From positions 496,001-560,000 of the forward strand of contig JAPFFF010000003.1 in NCBI GenBank assembly GCA_039105265.1: 64,000 nt of DNA, read 5' to 3'. Numbering within the stretch: position 1 is the first letter of the stretch; each line of letters starts with the position of its first letter. The notes under the pieces were generated by a model. The model searched no databases. It saw only the letters and a list, made by a program, of their open reading frames with translations, and was not told where the DNA came from. Made by a program: the position numbers and the translations under genes. Below, piece after piece: positions 43,023-52,145 of this stretch. This DNA comes from Tritrichomonas musculus. Taxonomy: Eukaryota; Parabasalia; Tritrichomonadida; Tritrichomonadidae.

Positions 43023-43829
43023 ATGAGCGTGAAAAATGCAATACATCAGAAATTTATGAAATTAGTAACTCCGCATTTATCAATTCCAAAGAATTCGACT
43101 TTATTGAAGAATGGAAAAATCACCCCAGCTGAATTTATTATTGCTGGTGATTCTTTAATCTCGCTTTGTCCAAATTGGAGTTGGCAGAAATCTCCAGATC
43201 CAAAGAAAGTTGTTAAGTACCTTCCAGAAGATAAGCAATTTTTGATGAATAGGCATCTTGTATGTCAAGATCGAGCACAAGATTTCAAAAGCGTTGTTGA
43301 AAAAGAGGAAAATGTTCCAGGATTTGATGGCTGGACCCAAACTGGCGAAGAGGCAAAAGTTGAAGTTGTTAATCTTGATGAAGAAAATGTAGTTGATTTT
43401 GATAATCTTGATTTAGATGATGTTAAGCCTGATTCAGACAATGAGGAGCAAGTTAAGCCTGGCCAATGTCGTACTTATGATATTACAATCACTTATGATA
43501 ACTATTATAATGTAGCTCATGTTTATTTGTATGGAGTGAATGAAAATGGAATTCCACTCACTCTTAATGAAATGTATCAAGATATTAGTGCCGACCATGC
43601 TGAAAAAACTGTCACATATGAAGACCATCCTTTCTTCAGTCAAAAAACATTATCTATTCATCCTTGCCAGCATCACAACGTGATGCTCAAGTTGATTGAA
43701 CGTTTAGACCATCCAGAAAAGTTTTCTGCACCAGGATATTTCTTCCTATTTTTGAACTTTATACACACAGTTATTCCAACAATTGATGTTGGTACTCCAT
43801 CTATTGAATTTGATGGAAACACCACATAA
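43023..43829 (+). CDS. ATG3: Autophagy E2-like enzyme ATG3
   Basis: This 268-residue E2-like enzyme transfers ATG8 to phosphatidylethanolamine on autophagic membranes. Typical segments are visible: the N-terminal helix with FMKLVTPHL, GKITPAEFIIAGDSLI, CPNWSWQKSP and a flexible acidic region (about 100-145). The E2 core has YDITITYDNYYNVAHVYLYG, the catalytic-Cys motif TLSIHPCQHHNVM (Cys near residue 220) and the conserved end YFFLFLNFIHTVIPTIDVGT. The length is slightly shorter than the yeast and human proteins. Its presence fits the ATG8 conjugation system known in trichomonads. Confidence 0.94.
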   Translation: MSVKNAIHQKFMKLVTPHLSIPKNSTLLKNGKITPAEFIIAGDSLISLCPNWSWQKSPDPKKVVKYLPEDKQFLMNRHLVCQDRAQDFKSVVEKEENVPGFDGWTQTGEEAKVEVVNLDEENVVDFDNLDLDDVKPDSDNEEQVKPGQCRTYDITITYDNYYNVAHVYLYGVNENGIPLTLNEMYQDISADHAEKTVTYEDHPFFSQKTLSIHPCQHHNVMLKLIERLDHPEKFSAPGYFFLFLNFIHTVIPTIDVGTPSIEFDGNTT

Positions 43830-44630
43830 TTATTTTTAATTATTTATCTAATAAATAAATACATATTCATAATCCAATCTATTATTGATAATAATCAATA
43901 ATTTAAAATATAATGCAAACTTTCTTTATCAAAGTGCAAAGATTCGAGAAGCTTTTTGAAAATATAAAAAAGATTCATCTTTTTATATTAAACTTTTTTT
44001 GGCATAATTTGGCAAATTACAAGAAATGATTTTTTTAATTTGTTGGAATTAATAATTTGAGCTTTAAACAGCCCCGACAAATTCTAAATTTCATAATATT
44101 TATTAAATAATTTGAGAATTATTATTTTTAAAACATATTATTTGCTAAAATAAATCTGGAAAGAATATTTGAAAAGATAATGTTTTATTTGGCTTAAAGC
44201 AAATAAATTCATAAATCTGATAATCTTAATAACATTATTAAAATTAATATATTGTATTTGATTAAAAAATAGAATTATATTTTAATTGATAAAAGATCAT
44301 TGCGATAACTCCAGGTAAAATGAAATCTTGTCTTCATTGATAATTATCTATTCTCAAATTGAAAATCATTATAAAAGTCTTTCTTTAGATAAATCCAAAC
44401 TTTTACTTGGCTTATCTTCCTTTTTCTGCCATATAATTGGATGTAAAATGGCAGGAAAATGTTGGCGGGAGATTAAAAAAAAAGGTTCTCAATAATTTTA
44501 ATGGTTTAAAATGTCATTTTAATAAAGGCGCCGTTTTGATGAATGTGAACTTGAATTTTAAGGGTGTAAAGTGTCGGTATGATGAAAATAATATAAATAG
44601 AGAAAATTTTAACCACTAACATTTTTTTTA
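43830..44630. other. Intergenic region with H2B promoter
   Basis: This 801-base AT-rich region contains no other gene that I can support; a 60-codon frame at 44437-44619 lies inside the promoter and looks spurious. Features near the histone gene: TTGGCGGGA (44462-44470), AAAGGCGCCG (44526-44535), and ACTAACATTTTTTTTA just before the ATG. Confidence 0.65.
44462..44470 (+). promoter_or_regulatory. E2F-like site upstream of histone H2B
   Basis: TTGGCGGGA matches the E2F/DP consensus core (GGCGGGA). It lies about 160 bases upstream of H2B. In such AT-rich DNA a GC-rich word of this kind is unusual. S-phase control is inferred. Confidence 0.45.
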
Positions 44631-45017
44631 ATGTCAAGTAAGAAACCAGCATCAAAAACACCAACCGAAAAGAAGCCAGCTGCTGAAGGAGAAGCTGGAG
44701 AAGCCGCTGCTAAAGATAAGAAGCTTCGTCATAAGAAGAGGAGTGAAACTTTCTCATCATACATTTTCAAAGTTCTTAAGCAAGTCCACCCAGATATCGG
44801 TATTTCTAACAAAGCTATGATGGTCATGAACTCTTTTGTTACAGATATCTTTGAAAGAATCGCACAAGAAGGCGCACGTCTTGTTGATATGAATGACCGT
44901 AATACACTTGGATCAAGAGAAATTCAAACAGCAGTTCGTTTGGTCCTCCCAGGTGATCTCGCCAAACATGCAGTTTCAGAAGGAACTAAAGCTGTTGCAA
45001 AATTCAACGCTGAATAA
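44631..45017 (+). CDS. H2B: Histone H2B
   Basis: This 128-residue nucleosome core protein has a Lys/Ala-rich N-terminal tail (residues 2-35), then the histone fold. Visible signature: [56 protein letters not shown], and the C-terminal helix EGTKAVAKF. The tail differs from animal and yeast H2B, as expected for parabasalids. The stop codon is followed by AA (TAAA), which in trichomonads often overlaps the polyadenylation signal. No divergent H2A partner lies upstream. Confidence 0.97.
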   Translation: MSSKKPASKTPTEKKPAAEGEAGEAAAKDKKLRHKKRSETFSSYIFKVLKQVHPDIGISNKAMMVMNSFVTDIFERIAQEGARLVDMNDRNTLGSREIQTAVRLVLPGDLAKHAVSEGTKAVAKFNAE

Positions 45018-46094
45018 ACTGTTTGCTGAATATTTTTACTAAAAATTAAAATTATCAAAATACTATGTTTTTTTGTTTTCAGATATTATATGAATTTTTT
45101 AAATTTGTTTTATTGAGCCAATGTCAAGAAATATCATAGATCGTTAGCATTTGCATTTATTGTCTTTTTTTATCAGGATTTACGAAAAGTAAGTCTGAAA
45201 GTAAAATCAATTAATCCCATAACAATATTATTTTTTTTGTTATATTCTATGTGTCCATTCAAATAATATTGAAAGTATATATGGAGTATAAATTAATAAG
45301 GTTTAAATTAAAGTTTCGAGCATTTGCTGGCGCTGGATTTGGTAAAAAAGTTGACTTATATTGACCTAAAATTTAATTAAATTGGTCAAATGTGATCGTT
45401 AATTTTACGATGAATTCAAAAAGTGGGAAATAAAAAAGTAAACGGGCCCACCTTTTCTTATACATAAATTTATCACAATGAATCATTAAACGATGAATGG
45501 TCCCACCTTTTCTTATACACAATGTGATTTTTCTTTTTTTGAAAGTTGATTATTTGATTTTGACTGAGTTTTAGTAGTATATAAATGGCGTGATTTCTTA
45601 ACGTCCCTATCGGTCCTTTAACAACCAACGCCATTTGGCCGCTGTGTAGTCATTTTTGAGAGCTCATTATCGTGGTTAACAAAGATGATTAATTATCTCT
45701 GAAAATCATTTTGTGAAGGTCATTTTGTGAGTCAAAACTTTTTGTGAAGGTCATTTGTGAACTTTTTCAATGGTTTATATGAATGAACTTTTTGAATGGT
45801 TTACACAAATGAACAATTTATTTGTGAGTGAATTCCATTAATGACCACTTTTTTTCAATGTCAGATAATAAGATAAAAACGATGGAAATGAAAATTTGTG
45901 ACATGAGAATCATTTTTCAAAAAAGTCTAGCGCAGCCCAAGTACTTTTTTTGTTTTTCTAACATTTAGGAGTCTCACACAAGAGGAAAGAAAGGTTCCAA
46001 AGTTTCTTAGAAAAGAGCAGCTCAAACCGTACCTAATTTCAATGTAAATCAAGACCTCGTTAATTATTATCAGAGACAGAATACAGAAAAATCG
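45018..46094. other. Non-coding junction with short direct repeats
   Basis: No gene is supported across about 1.1 kb. CCCACCTTTTCTTATACA occurs at 45447-45464 and again at 45502-45519. TTTTGTGAAGGTCATTT (near 45709 and 45740) and AACTTTTTSAATGGTTTA (near 45759 and 45787) are also repeated, and ATGAACTTTTTGAAT matches words in element A's 19.3-19.8 kb region. This looks like the decayed left end of a mobile element next to host DNA. Confidence 0.5.
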
Positions 46095-46394
46095 ATGACA
46101 CCAGTTCCAAATGTTACAGATCAGAATCCTATCGTTACAGAGAATCAAAACGTTACAGATCAGAATCAAAATGTTACAGATCAGAATCAAAATGTTACAG
46201 ATCAGAATCAAAACTCCCTTACTGTAGAATCTGTTATGAATACAATAAATACGTATTCTCCAAGACCATCTCAAAGATCGTCTGAAAAAACATCACAAAT
46301 AACACAACAACAATTTGATGAATTTTTTATGTCACAAGGATCACAAGATCAATCTCCAGAAGATCCGCCAACAGTAACATATGCAAGTCAATAA
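46095..46394 (+). pseudogene. Repeat-containing reading frame, degraded region
   Basis: A 99-residue frame contains tandem NVTDQNQ heptapeptides (about residues 6-40) and a Ser/Gln-rich remainder. Its repeats look recent, but upstream and downstream frames are fragmentary, so it probably is part of an old broken element gene. No family is recognised. Confidence 0.35.
46146..46213 (+). repeat. 21-bp tandem repeat coding for NVTDQNQ
   Basis: Just over three near-identical 21-base units (GTTACAGATCAGAATCAAAA and variants) run in frame, with a degenerate unit just before. Confidence 0.8.
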
Positions 46395-46472
46395 ACTAAA
46401 CCACCAAGCTTCTCCCAAAACGATCCTTTTGTCAAAGAACTTGAAGATCATCCACCGACTCGAAAAATATCG

Positions 46473-46730
46473 ATGTCGCAAAATATCCAAATGGATGAGA
46501 CTATGGGAGGACGGTTAACAATGTCTCAAAATGATACTGCCAAATTCACGCCGCTCACTGTGGATGATTCATCAATTATCAATTTAGATCCAAAATATTT
46601 GTACTCCTTCTATCTTGCATCCAATTACTATCCAAAGCATACCAAAGAAACCAATGCCAGAAAAAGGAAAAAACTTCTGGAAAACGAAGATGACTATTTC
46701 GACACGTTTTTGCCATCCTTGTTAGGATAA
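46473..46730 (+). pseudogene. Fragmentary reading frame, degraded region
   Basis: An 85-residue frame contains YSFYLASNYYPKHTKETNAR and an acidic-aromatic end. No family is recognised. It lies in a stretch of broken frames of unknown origin between the histone gene and element B1. Confidence 0.3.
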
Positions 46731-46944
46731 GTTGAAAGATGGGATGCAATTGATTTTACAGTAAGATATTCCTTACACGTGTACAATGGATGCCCAACTG
46801 AACCATTCTTTGAGGAGAAATTCACTAAAAAAAATTAGCACTGAACGGGATCACTGGTGACATGCTCAATTCTGTCCAACAAGATTTGGCACTTTCCTGA
46901 CAAAAGACGGATGGAAGCATCTGTTTCTTAATTATTATAATTCA

Positions 46945-47199
46945 ATGGAAACAATTTGGAGTTATATTGGCAAAGACGATGAGATAAGAGAAGAAAGAAT
47001 CCGAGATTGGAAAAAAATAATGGCAAGAATGGTTCCAAGATTAGAAGAATTGGTTGGTAAGGTTGACAGGTATTACAAAAAGTATCGATTTCCACCTACT
47101 GTTCCCAAAGATATTGAAGAAGTTTATCATGCCTCCAAATTTACTTATTTTAAAATGCCAAAAGATTGTAAACTAAACGTAAGAAAAAGAAATCAATAA
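46945..47199 (+). pseudogene. Fragmentary reading frame, degraded region
   Basis: An 84-residue charged frame (ARMVPRLEELVGKVDRYYKK) ends in VPKDIEEVYHASK plus a basic tail. The end weakly resembles IIPKEIILHASKPRKNK of the 57.1 kb gene in B2. It might therefore be a remnant of the B family. Confidence 0.3.
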
Positions 47200-47239
47200 G
47201 TAAACAATTAAATTTTTAATTTATTTTTTATTTTTTAAA

Positions 47240-47449
47240 ATGTCATTTATAATTTTTCCTATTGAGAGTTCATTATATGTGAAAAAAGGAATGCAAAAAA
47301 TAATTGATAATCGAAAGTATCATGATTGGTATCCGACATTATTCTTCGGGAAAGAAACAAATCGATTGGAAATCAGAAATAAAGTAGTATATACGAGTCG
47401 GTTTCCGCGGGGCCCGTCCAGCCCACGCGTCAACACGAACTCGTCATAA
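47240..47449 (+). pseudogene. B-family small protein, remnant
   Basis: The start (MSFIIFPIESSLYVKKGMQK) resembles MPELILPIECSLYFNKTLKK of the 57.1 kb gene of B2, so this is probably the B1 counterpart. The frame then runs into a GC-rich stretch that does not look coding. It is treated as a fossil of unknown function. Confidence 0.45.
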
Positions 47450-47690
47450 AAGAAAAAGAAAAAGAAAAGAAAAGAAAAAAGAAAAAAAGAAAAGAAAAAA
47501 ATATTCTTGTTCTCACTACTGCTCCCCATCAATGAAACGGCACAGGGGCCCCACCCCTAATTCCCACCCACCCACCTCAACGCCTACCATCAATGAAACG
47601 GCACAGGTACCTCACCCCACAACCGCCCATCTATGAAACGGCACAGGTACCAGCCCCGAGAATCTCGTACCTATTTCTTTCTATATGTAA
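47450..47690. repeat. Purine tract and GC-rich stretch with three 23-bp repeats
   Basis: A long AAAGAAAAG tract (47450-47503) is followed by C-rich DNA. In it ATCWATGAAACGGCACAGG plus four further bases occurs at 47528-47550, 47589-47611 and 47629-47651, spaced 61 and 40 bases. The composition is foreign to both the host block and element B1. It may be a decayed regulatory or terminal array. Confidence 0.65.
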
Positions 47691-48026
47691 ATGTCATTTG
47701 TGCCACTCAAAGGCTTTACTAACGACTATGAGATACTGAATAGGTACCCCTTTACTATAAGACGTAAGAGTAATCATTTTATATGCAAAGATGCAAAACA
47801 TATAAAGGGGTATATACGAGTATGTCTAAATGGCGACTACTACTTGAAACATGTACTTATAGCAAGACAGTTCATACCTAATGATGACCCACGACATAAA
47901 ACAGAGGTAGACCATATCAATAGGAATAGGGCTGACTACCATTTAAGCAACTTAAGATGGGTAACACCAACTGCTAGTAACTATAGTAGGAACATGCCCA
48001 AAATTATAAATGCGAGGGCAGATTAG
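47691..48026 (+). CDS. HNH homing endonuclease-like protein, copy 1
   Basis: This 111-residue protein has an N-terminal NUMOD4-like segment (FVPLKGFTNDYEILNRYPF). The HNH nuclease core follows at about residues 50-100: HVLIARQFIPND, EVDHINRNRADYHLSNLRWV (the DH...N...H pattern with HINRNRADNH-type spacing) and TASNYSRNMP. Such proteins cut DNA at specific sites and spread their own gene. It lies at the left edge of B1 beside GC-rich repeats. It looks whole and is very similar to the copy at 55.3 kb. Confidence 0.82.
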   Translation: MSFVPLKGFTNDYEILNRYPFTIRRKSNHFICKDAKHIKGYIRVCLNGDYYLKHVLIARQFIPNDDPRHKTEVDHINRNRADYHLSNLRWVTPTASNYSRNMPKIINARAD

Positions 48027-48267
48027 ATATTTGGTACTCTAAGAACTCAAAGGCAAAGTGTTCTATTTTGTCGATAAATTCCAAATCACCATCTTTCATA
48101 ATTACACTAAGAATTTCAGGTTCGAAATACTCAGCAGCTAACTCTTTTATCTTATTAATTAAAATACCACATACACCCTCATTAGTCTCACATCTATAAT
48201 CATAGAGGTAAGATACTATTTTATAGAGGATATTCATACGTTCTTTTATGGTCATGTTATAAGCCAT
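48004..48267 (-). CDS. Small helical protein, related to the 25.4 kb gene
   Basis: This 87-residue, predicted all-helical protein is the only minus-strand gene of B1. The segment LSVIMKDGDLEFIDKIEHFA resembles VRVIMNDGDSS and the following helix in the 25.4 kb protein of the element A block. Its 3' end overlaps the HNH gene by 23 bases. It starts 50 bases from the divergent next gene. The function is unknown. Confidence 0.5.
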   Translation of the reverse strand: MAYNMTIKERMNILYKIVSYLYDYRCETNEGVCGILINKIKELAAEYFEPEILSVIMKDGDLEFIDKIEHFAFEFLEYQISNLPSHL

Positions 48268-48317
48268 TTATATAAAAATAAAAAAATAAACAACAATCTT
48301 TTTTATTTGTTTTTTAA

Positions 48318-49046
48318 ATGACAAGCGATAAAGGTACACACAAGATACAAATATTACAAGGTAGTTTTAAATTTAGACCTATGATTATCGATAAGGAAGT
48401 TGCAAGATTAACTAATGGGTTAAGTAAAACTATATGGAACTTCTCGAATAAAGAGATTACCTTGCAAAAATTATATGAGTCATACGTAAATCCAACTGTA
48501 GCTTTTGATGACCTCCTTGAGTTTGCTAATAGACTCAAGAATGAAAAACCAAAAGCAAAGTTTTCAGGATTTGTCTTTGCTATTAAGCCAAATGATGATG
48601 ATAGGGATGAAAATGGTAGACGCATAAAAAAATTAAAAGCATGTAAATATACTTTATATGAATCAAAAGCAGGTGAAACAAGTGAGATAGCCATACATTG
48701 TGATTATTGTAATATCAGGATGTCTCGAATGAAGACCGAAGAGGAGCTTGAAGCTGCCAGAGAGAAGAGAAGGCAGATGAAAGAAAGAACACTTGCGGCT
48801 AATAAGAAAGTACTGGCAGGTGGTCAAATTGAGAACATACCCAAACCTGCTCCAAGAAAACCAAGTTTAAATCGACATAAATACGATCTTAACATTAGGA
48901 AAATCGGTGAGGCACGACCCGTAGATGCACCACCACCAAAAAAGAATCTCAATCAAAATCGAATTCAACGTTTACTTCAAAGTAGTATAAATTTAGACGA
49001 GGATGATAGACCTAAGAAAAAATCAAAACGAACTTCGAAGCAATAA
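48318..49046 (+). CDS. B-family protein sharing the N-terminal domain of the B2 protease
   Basis: This 242-residue protein aligns by eye with the first 130 residues of the B2 protease at HKIQILQGSFKFRPMIIDKE (versus IIIIQGQIRFNPPITNQK), at the segment around FANRLKNEKPKAKFSGFVFA, and at the following CKYTLYESKAG. The C-terminal half is basic and disordered (Lys/Arg/Pro-rich). The cysteine-protease domain present in B2 is not part of this frame. The shared domain is unnamed; it may bind nucleic acid or a virion partner. Confidence 0.6.
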   Translation: MTSDKGTHKIQILQGSFKFRPMIIDKEVARLTNGLSKTIWNFSNKEITLQKLYESYVNPTVAFDDLLEFANRLKNEKPKAKFSGFVFAIKPNDDDRDENGRRIKKLKACKYTLYESKAGETSEIAIHCDYCNIRMSRMKTEEELEAAREKRRQMKERTLAANKKVLAGGQIENIPKPAPRKPSLNRHKYDLNIRKIGEARPVDAPPPKKNLNQNRIQRLLQSSINLDEDDRPKKKSKRTSKQ

Positions 49047-49077
49047 ATAAATAACAAATATTTTTATTCAACTCGAA

Positions 49078-50082
49078 ATGGAATTACCACCAAGTGTTAA
49101 AACTTTATATCCTAATCGAGATAATATAGTTAATGATGGTAATACACCTCTTCCAATCGAAACAGCCTACTTCCTTGAGGATGCTCAACATGATAAAGCT
49201 AAGTTTAATAGGTATTGGTTTAATTTCCCACCAGAATGGTCAACTGCAAACAAAGGGGAATCTATTGTTGGTGTTCGTTCAGCGCATATCATTAAGAGAA
49301 GACGCAGATTAGAATTTAATGTGACTATATTTAAAGTTCAAAAATCCTACTTTGTTTTACATGGAGGAAATATAAACGACCCTATTTTAACTCAAGAACT
49401 ACTTGATAAATTCTACCAGGACCAACTCAAAGTAGAATATGAAAAAGAGCCTACTTGGAAATGGATAGCAAATTTTGATGTTATTGATTGGGTGTCAGAG
49501 GAAGGGGACTTAAGAGGGTTCTTTGATGCTGTCAACACCGCGATGAAATCTTGGATAGTTATGCATGGAGAATATGGACATGCATTTTCCCAAAATGATT
49601 CATTAATTGCATATCGAGATATACAAACAGATGGATATTATGATAAAGATGGTTTTCATGAAATTATATATACTAAAAATAATGATAATATAGAGGAAGA
49701 TTCAAGCCAATTTATCAATTTTTTCCAAATTGGTGATTGGAATGAGGACTTTGCAGATGTGTTTAATATAGGCACAGGAGCTTATCAAAATAACCCTAAG
49801 AAGTATTCAACTTTAAGTAAGAGGTTGGTATTCGATAATGTATGGGACAGACATCCATGTAAAATATATTCATCTATTGGTGAACAAGCATTACATAACT
49901 ATATTGGAGATAGTGATGTTGAATATAGTCCGATTAAGTACTTCAAGTTAAACTCAATGGACCAAAGGTTTTGGATAGACTTCTATAGTGATGCACATTA
50001 TAATTGTCCAACCAAACTACCTCCTAAAGATTCATTTGTAATCGAAATGCAATTCCTTCAATACGATAAGATGTTTATTTAA
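49078..50082 (+). CDS. Minor capsid (penton-like) protein, element B1
   Basis: This 334-residue protein is a clear homologue of the B2 protein at 57.5 kb: both start MELPPxVKTxxPNRxNIV and share SNKGE-type, DIQTDGYYD and GEQxLHNYIG segments. Size and position beside the integrase, ATPase and capsid genes match the single-jelly-roll penton protein of Mavericks. The fold itself cannot be read from sequence; the assignment rests on gene order and a beta-rich composition. It looks whole. Confidence 0.6.
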   Translation: MELPPSVKTLYPNRDNIVNDGNTPLPIETAYFLEDAQHDKAKFNRYWFNFPPEWSTANKGESIVGVRSAHIIKRRRRLEFNVTIFKVQKSYFVLHGGNINDPILTQELLDKFYQDQLKVEYEKEPTWKWIANFDVIDWVSEEGDLRGFFDAVNTAMKSWIVMHGEYGHAFSQNDSLIAYRDIQTDGYYDKDGFHEIIYTKNNDNIEEDSSQFINFFQIGDWNEDFADVFNIGTGAYQNNPKKYSTLSKRLVFDNVWDRHPCKIYSSIGEQALHNYIGDSDVEYSPIKYFKLNSMDQRFWIDFYSDAHYNCPTKLPPKDSFVIEMQFLQYDKMFI

Positions 50083-50088
50083 AAATAA

Positions 50089-51243
50089 ATGAGTAAAGAA
50101 GAACCAAGCCCATATGAAAAATTATACAACAAAGCTAAATGGAAGACCTTAGACAAATACCTTAGCATGGCAAAACAAGAGAATCTAAATGAAGAAGAAT
50201 CAAAGAAATACTTTGATGAAAGAGTAGTACATGATAAGAGAGTACCTAAAGCACAATTAATTCCTATTGTATCCAAACATCCACATGGCTATCAAATGGA
50301 TACCTTCATTAATAATAAAGAGGCAGGTGGGTTGAATTATCTAATGTTCATCAATATCAACACCAGAAAAGCATATGCATATCCTATGAATGGTAAAGGA
50401 GCAAGAGAAGTATTAACAGCACTTCATAAATTTGTTAATGATGTACCTCATGTATATTCGATAACAAGTGATGAGGATGCAGCATATTTATCATCAACAG
50501 TCTTAGACTTCATGAGAGAGAAGAACATAAAATACCGAACAACAACTGAGAATAACCATAATGTACTTGGCATTATTAATAGGTTTATGAGAACTATAAG
50601 AGATGCTATTGGTGAAAATAGGTTTATTCAACCAAAGGAGATGCATGATTTGGTCAACATATATAACAACTCTCCTCATAGGTCTTTAGATAATAAAGCA
50701 CCTAATGATATTACTCCAGAGGATGAAATAAAGTACATACAAAAGAATGCACGCATTAATCCATACCATTTTAATCCAGGTGAGAAGGTCAGGTTAGTAC
50801 TCGAAAAAGAACCATTTGGTAAAAGAAGAAGTAATTTGTCCAATGAGTCTTATATAGTTGACTCACAAAAAGGTAACCAGTTTGTGGTCAAGTCCAAAGA
50901 TGGTTCAACTAGTTCATTCCCTGGATATAGGTTGTTAAGGACAAGAGACAAAAGGATTAAAGTAGCTGAAAGACTAAATGAAGGTAAAGAAGGTATTATT
51001 GAACGAATATATAACTTTGATGAAGATACTGGTAAGTATGATTTAAAATGGGAAGGAGTCGAAGGTGATGATGCCTTTGCTAGACAAACTATTAGAGATG
51101 TAAGGAGAGGTAATCCATTAGTACTTGGTACAGCAGAAAGACAATATTGGTTGGAACAAAAGAAAAATTATGAACGACAAATTAAAGCAGGTCAAAAGGT
51201 TGAGAGTAAACCAATACCAGATAAAATTATGAAATACATTTAA
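50089..51243 (+). CDS. rve integrase with chromodomain-like tail, element B1
   Basis: This 384-residue integrase inserts element DNA into the genome. The catalytic core covers about residues 65-215: GYQMDTFIN at the first acidic position (about 70), TSDEDAAYLS at the second (about 128), and LGIINRFMRTIRDA in the third helix (about 165). An SH3-like domain (about 225-290) and a chromodomain-like segment (IERIYNFDEDTGKYDLKWEG, about 300-335) follow. Such tails may steer insertion towards specific chromatin. It is homologous to the B2 integrase throughout and to the element A integrase only in the core. Confidence 0.85.
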   Translation: MSKEEPSPYEKLYNKAKWKTLDKYLSMAKQENLNEEESKKYFDERVVHDKRVPKAQLIPIVSKHPHGYQMDTFINNKEAGGLNYLMFININTRKAYAYPMNGKGAREVLTALHKFVNDVPHVYSITSDEDAAYLSSTVLDFMREKNIKYRTTTENNHNVLGIINRFMRTIRDAIGENRFIQPKEMHDLVNIYNNSPHRSLDNKAPNDITPEDEIKYIQKNARINPYHFNPGEKVRLVLEKEPFGKRRSNLSNESYIVDSQKGNQFVVKSKDGSTSSFPGYRLLRTRDKRIKVAERLNEGKEGIIERIYNFDEDTGKYDLKWEGVEGDDAFARQTIRDVRRGNPLVLGTAERQYWLEQKKNYERQIKAGQKVESKPIPDKIMKYI

Positions 51244-51253
51244 AAATTTGTAA

Positions 51254-52123
51254 ATGGATGAACCCCCAAGTGCAGAACTAATAAATAAAGTAGAAACATT
51301 GATTAAAGAGACCTTACGGAAGAACATGAAAGAGATAGATGGTGCTTTGATTAAACCATTATCACCTGATTATCCTTTTAGCACAAATGGTATATACTTT
51401 TTAATTGGTAAACCAGGTGCTGGTAAAAGTTTTTGGATATGGAGACATATTATGATAACAGAGAGGTTGTTTAAACATCCATACTACCAAAAGATAATAT
51501 TTTGCTCAAGCTCTGGTAAAATGGATAAAACAGCTGAAACACTTAATAAACAGATACAATCAAGAATCGATTATGTAAAGGAAAGAGAATTAATGAGTTA
51601 TCTTAAAAGACATCTTCGAAGAAAGATAAAGTATTATGCTATTGTCAAATATGTATTATCTCGAATGAAAGAGACCAATGACGAAATGAGGAGGCTCATT
51701 GAGAAGCATCATTTAAATGAGCTCAATGATAAAATAATATATATAGCCAATAAGTTAGTCAAATATGAAACATCATCATATCCATATAACACATTATTGA
51801 TACTAGATGATTGTGCAGGTAGTGATTTATTAAAGAATGGCAATAGTGAATTTATCAAGTTGTTAACCAAGACAAGACACTATAATTTAACATGTATCAT
51901 GGCTATCCAAACTATTCGATTTGTTCATATGAATGCGAAAAGGTTAGCAACAGATATCATATGTTATACAGGATATAGTGAGGAAGATTTTACTAGCTTG
52001 TTGCAACAAACAAATAACTCATTAAATACGAAGCAGACAGTAGCTGAATACTTACAACATAAAGAACCACATGAGAAGTTCGTAATGAATATTACGTCAA
52101 ATAAATATTATTTTGAATCGTAA
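51254..52123 (+). CDS. FtsK/A32-like genome-packaging ATPase, element B1
   Basis: This 289-residue protein is the motor thought to pump DNA into capsids in Mavericks, adenovirus-like elements and NCLDVs. Walker A is LIGKPGAGKSFW (about residue 52). Walker B is TLLILDDCAGSDLL (about 180), followed by a sensor-like TKTRHYNLTCIMAIQT (about 210). The gene is almost the same length as its B2 counterpart (285 residues), and most residues match by eye. It looks whole. Confidence 0.9.
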   Translation: MDEPPSAELINKVETLIKETLRKNMKEIDGALIKPLSPDYPFSTNGIYFLIGKPGAGKSFWIWRHIMITERLFKHPYYQKIIFCSSSGKMDKTAETLNKQIQSRIDYVKERELMSYLKRHLRRKIKYYAIVKYVLSRMKETNDEMRRLIEKHHLNELNDKIIYIANKLVKYETSSYPYNTLLILDDCAGSDLLKNGNSEFIKLLTKTRHYNLTCIMAIQTIRFVHMNAKRLATDIICYTGYSEEDFTSLLQQTNNSLNTKQTVAEYLQHKEPHEKFVMNITSNKYYFES

Positions 52124-52145
52124 AAATATTTTTTATCGTAATTAA

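Noticed and set aside
44437-44619. 60-codon frame before histone H2B
   Set aside because: It lies in the promoter, with an atypical composition and no leader signal.
29848-45017. Assignment to Entamoeba
   Set aside because: Entamoeba also has AT-rich compact genes and some Polintons. However, the initiator-plus-Myb-box promoters, the density of Mavericks and the absence of Entamoeba-type TATA/GAAC promoter words favour a trichomonad. This is a judgement, not proof.
47320-47532. Phe/Ser-rich minus-strand frame
   Set aside because: It is produced by the A/G-rich purine tract read on the other strand.
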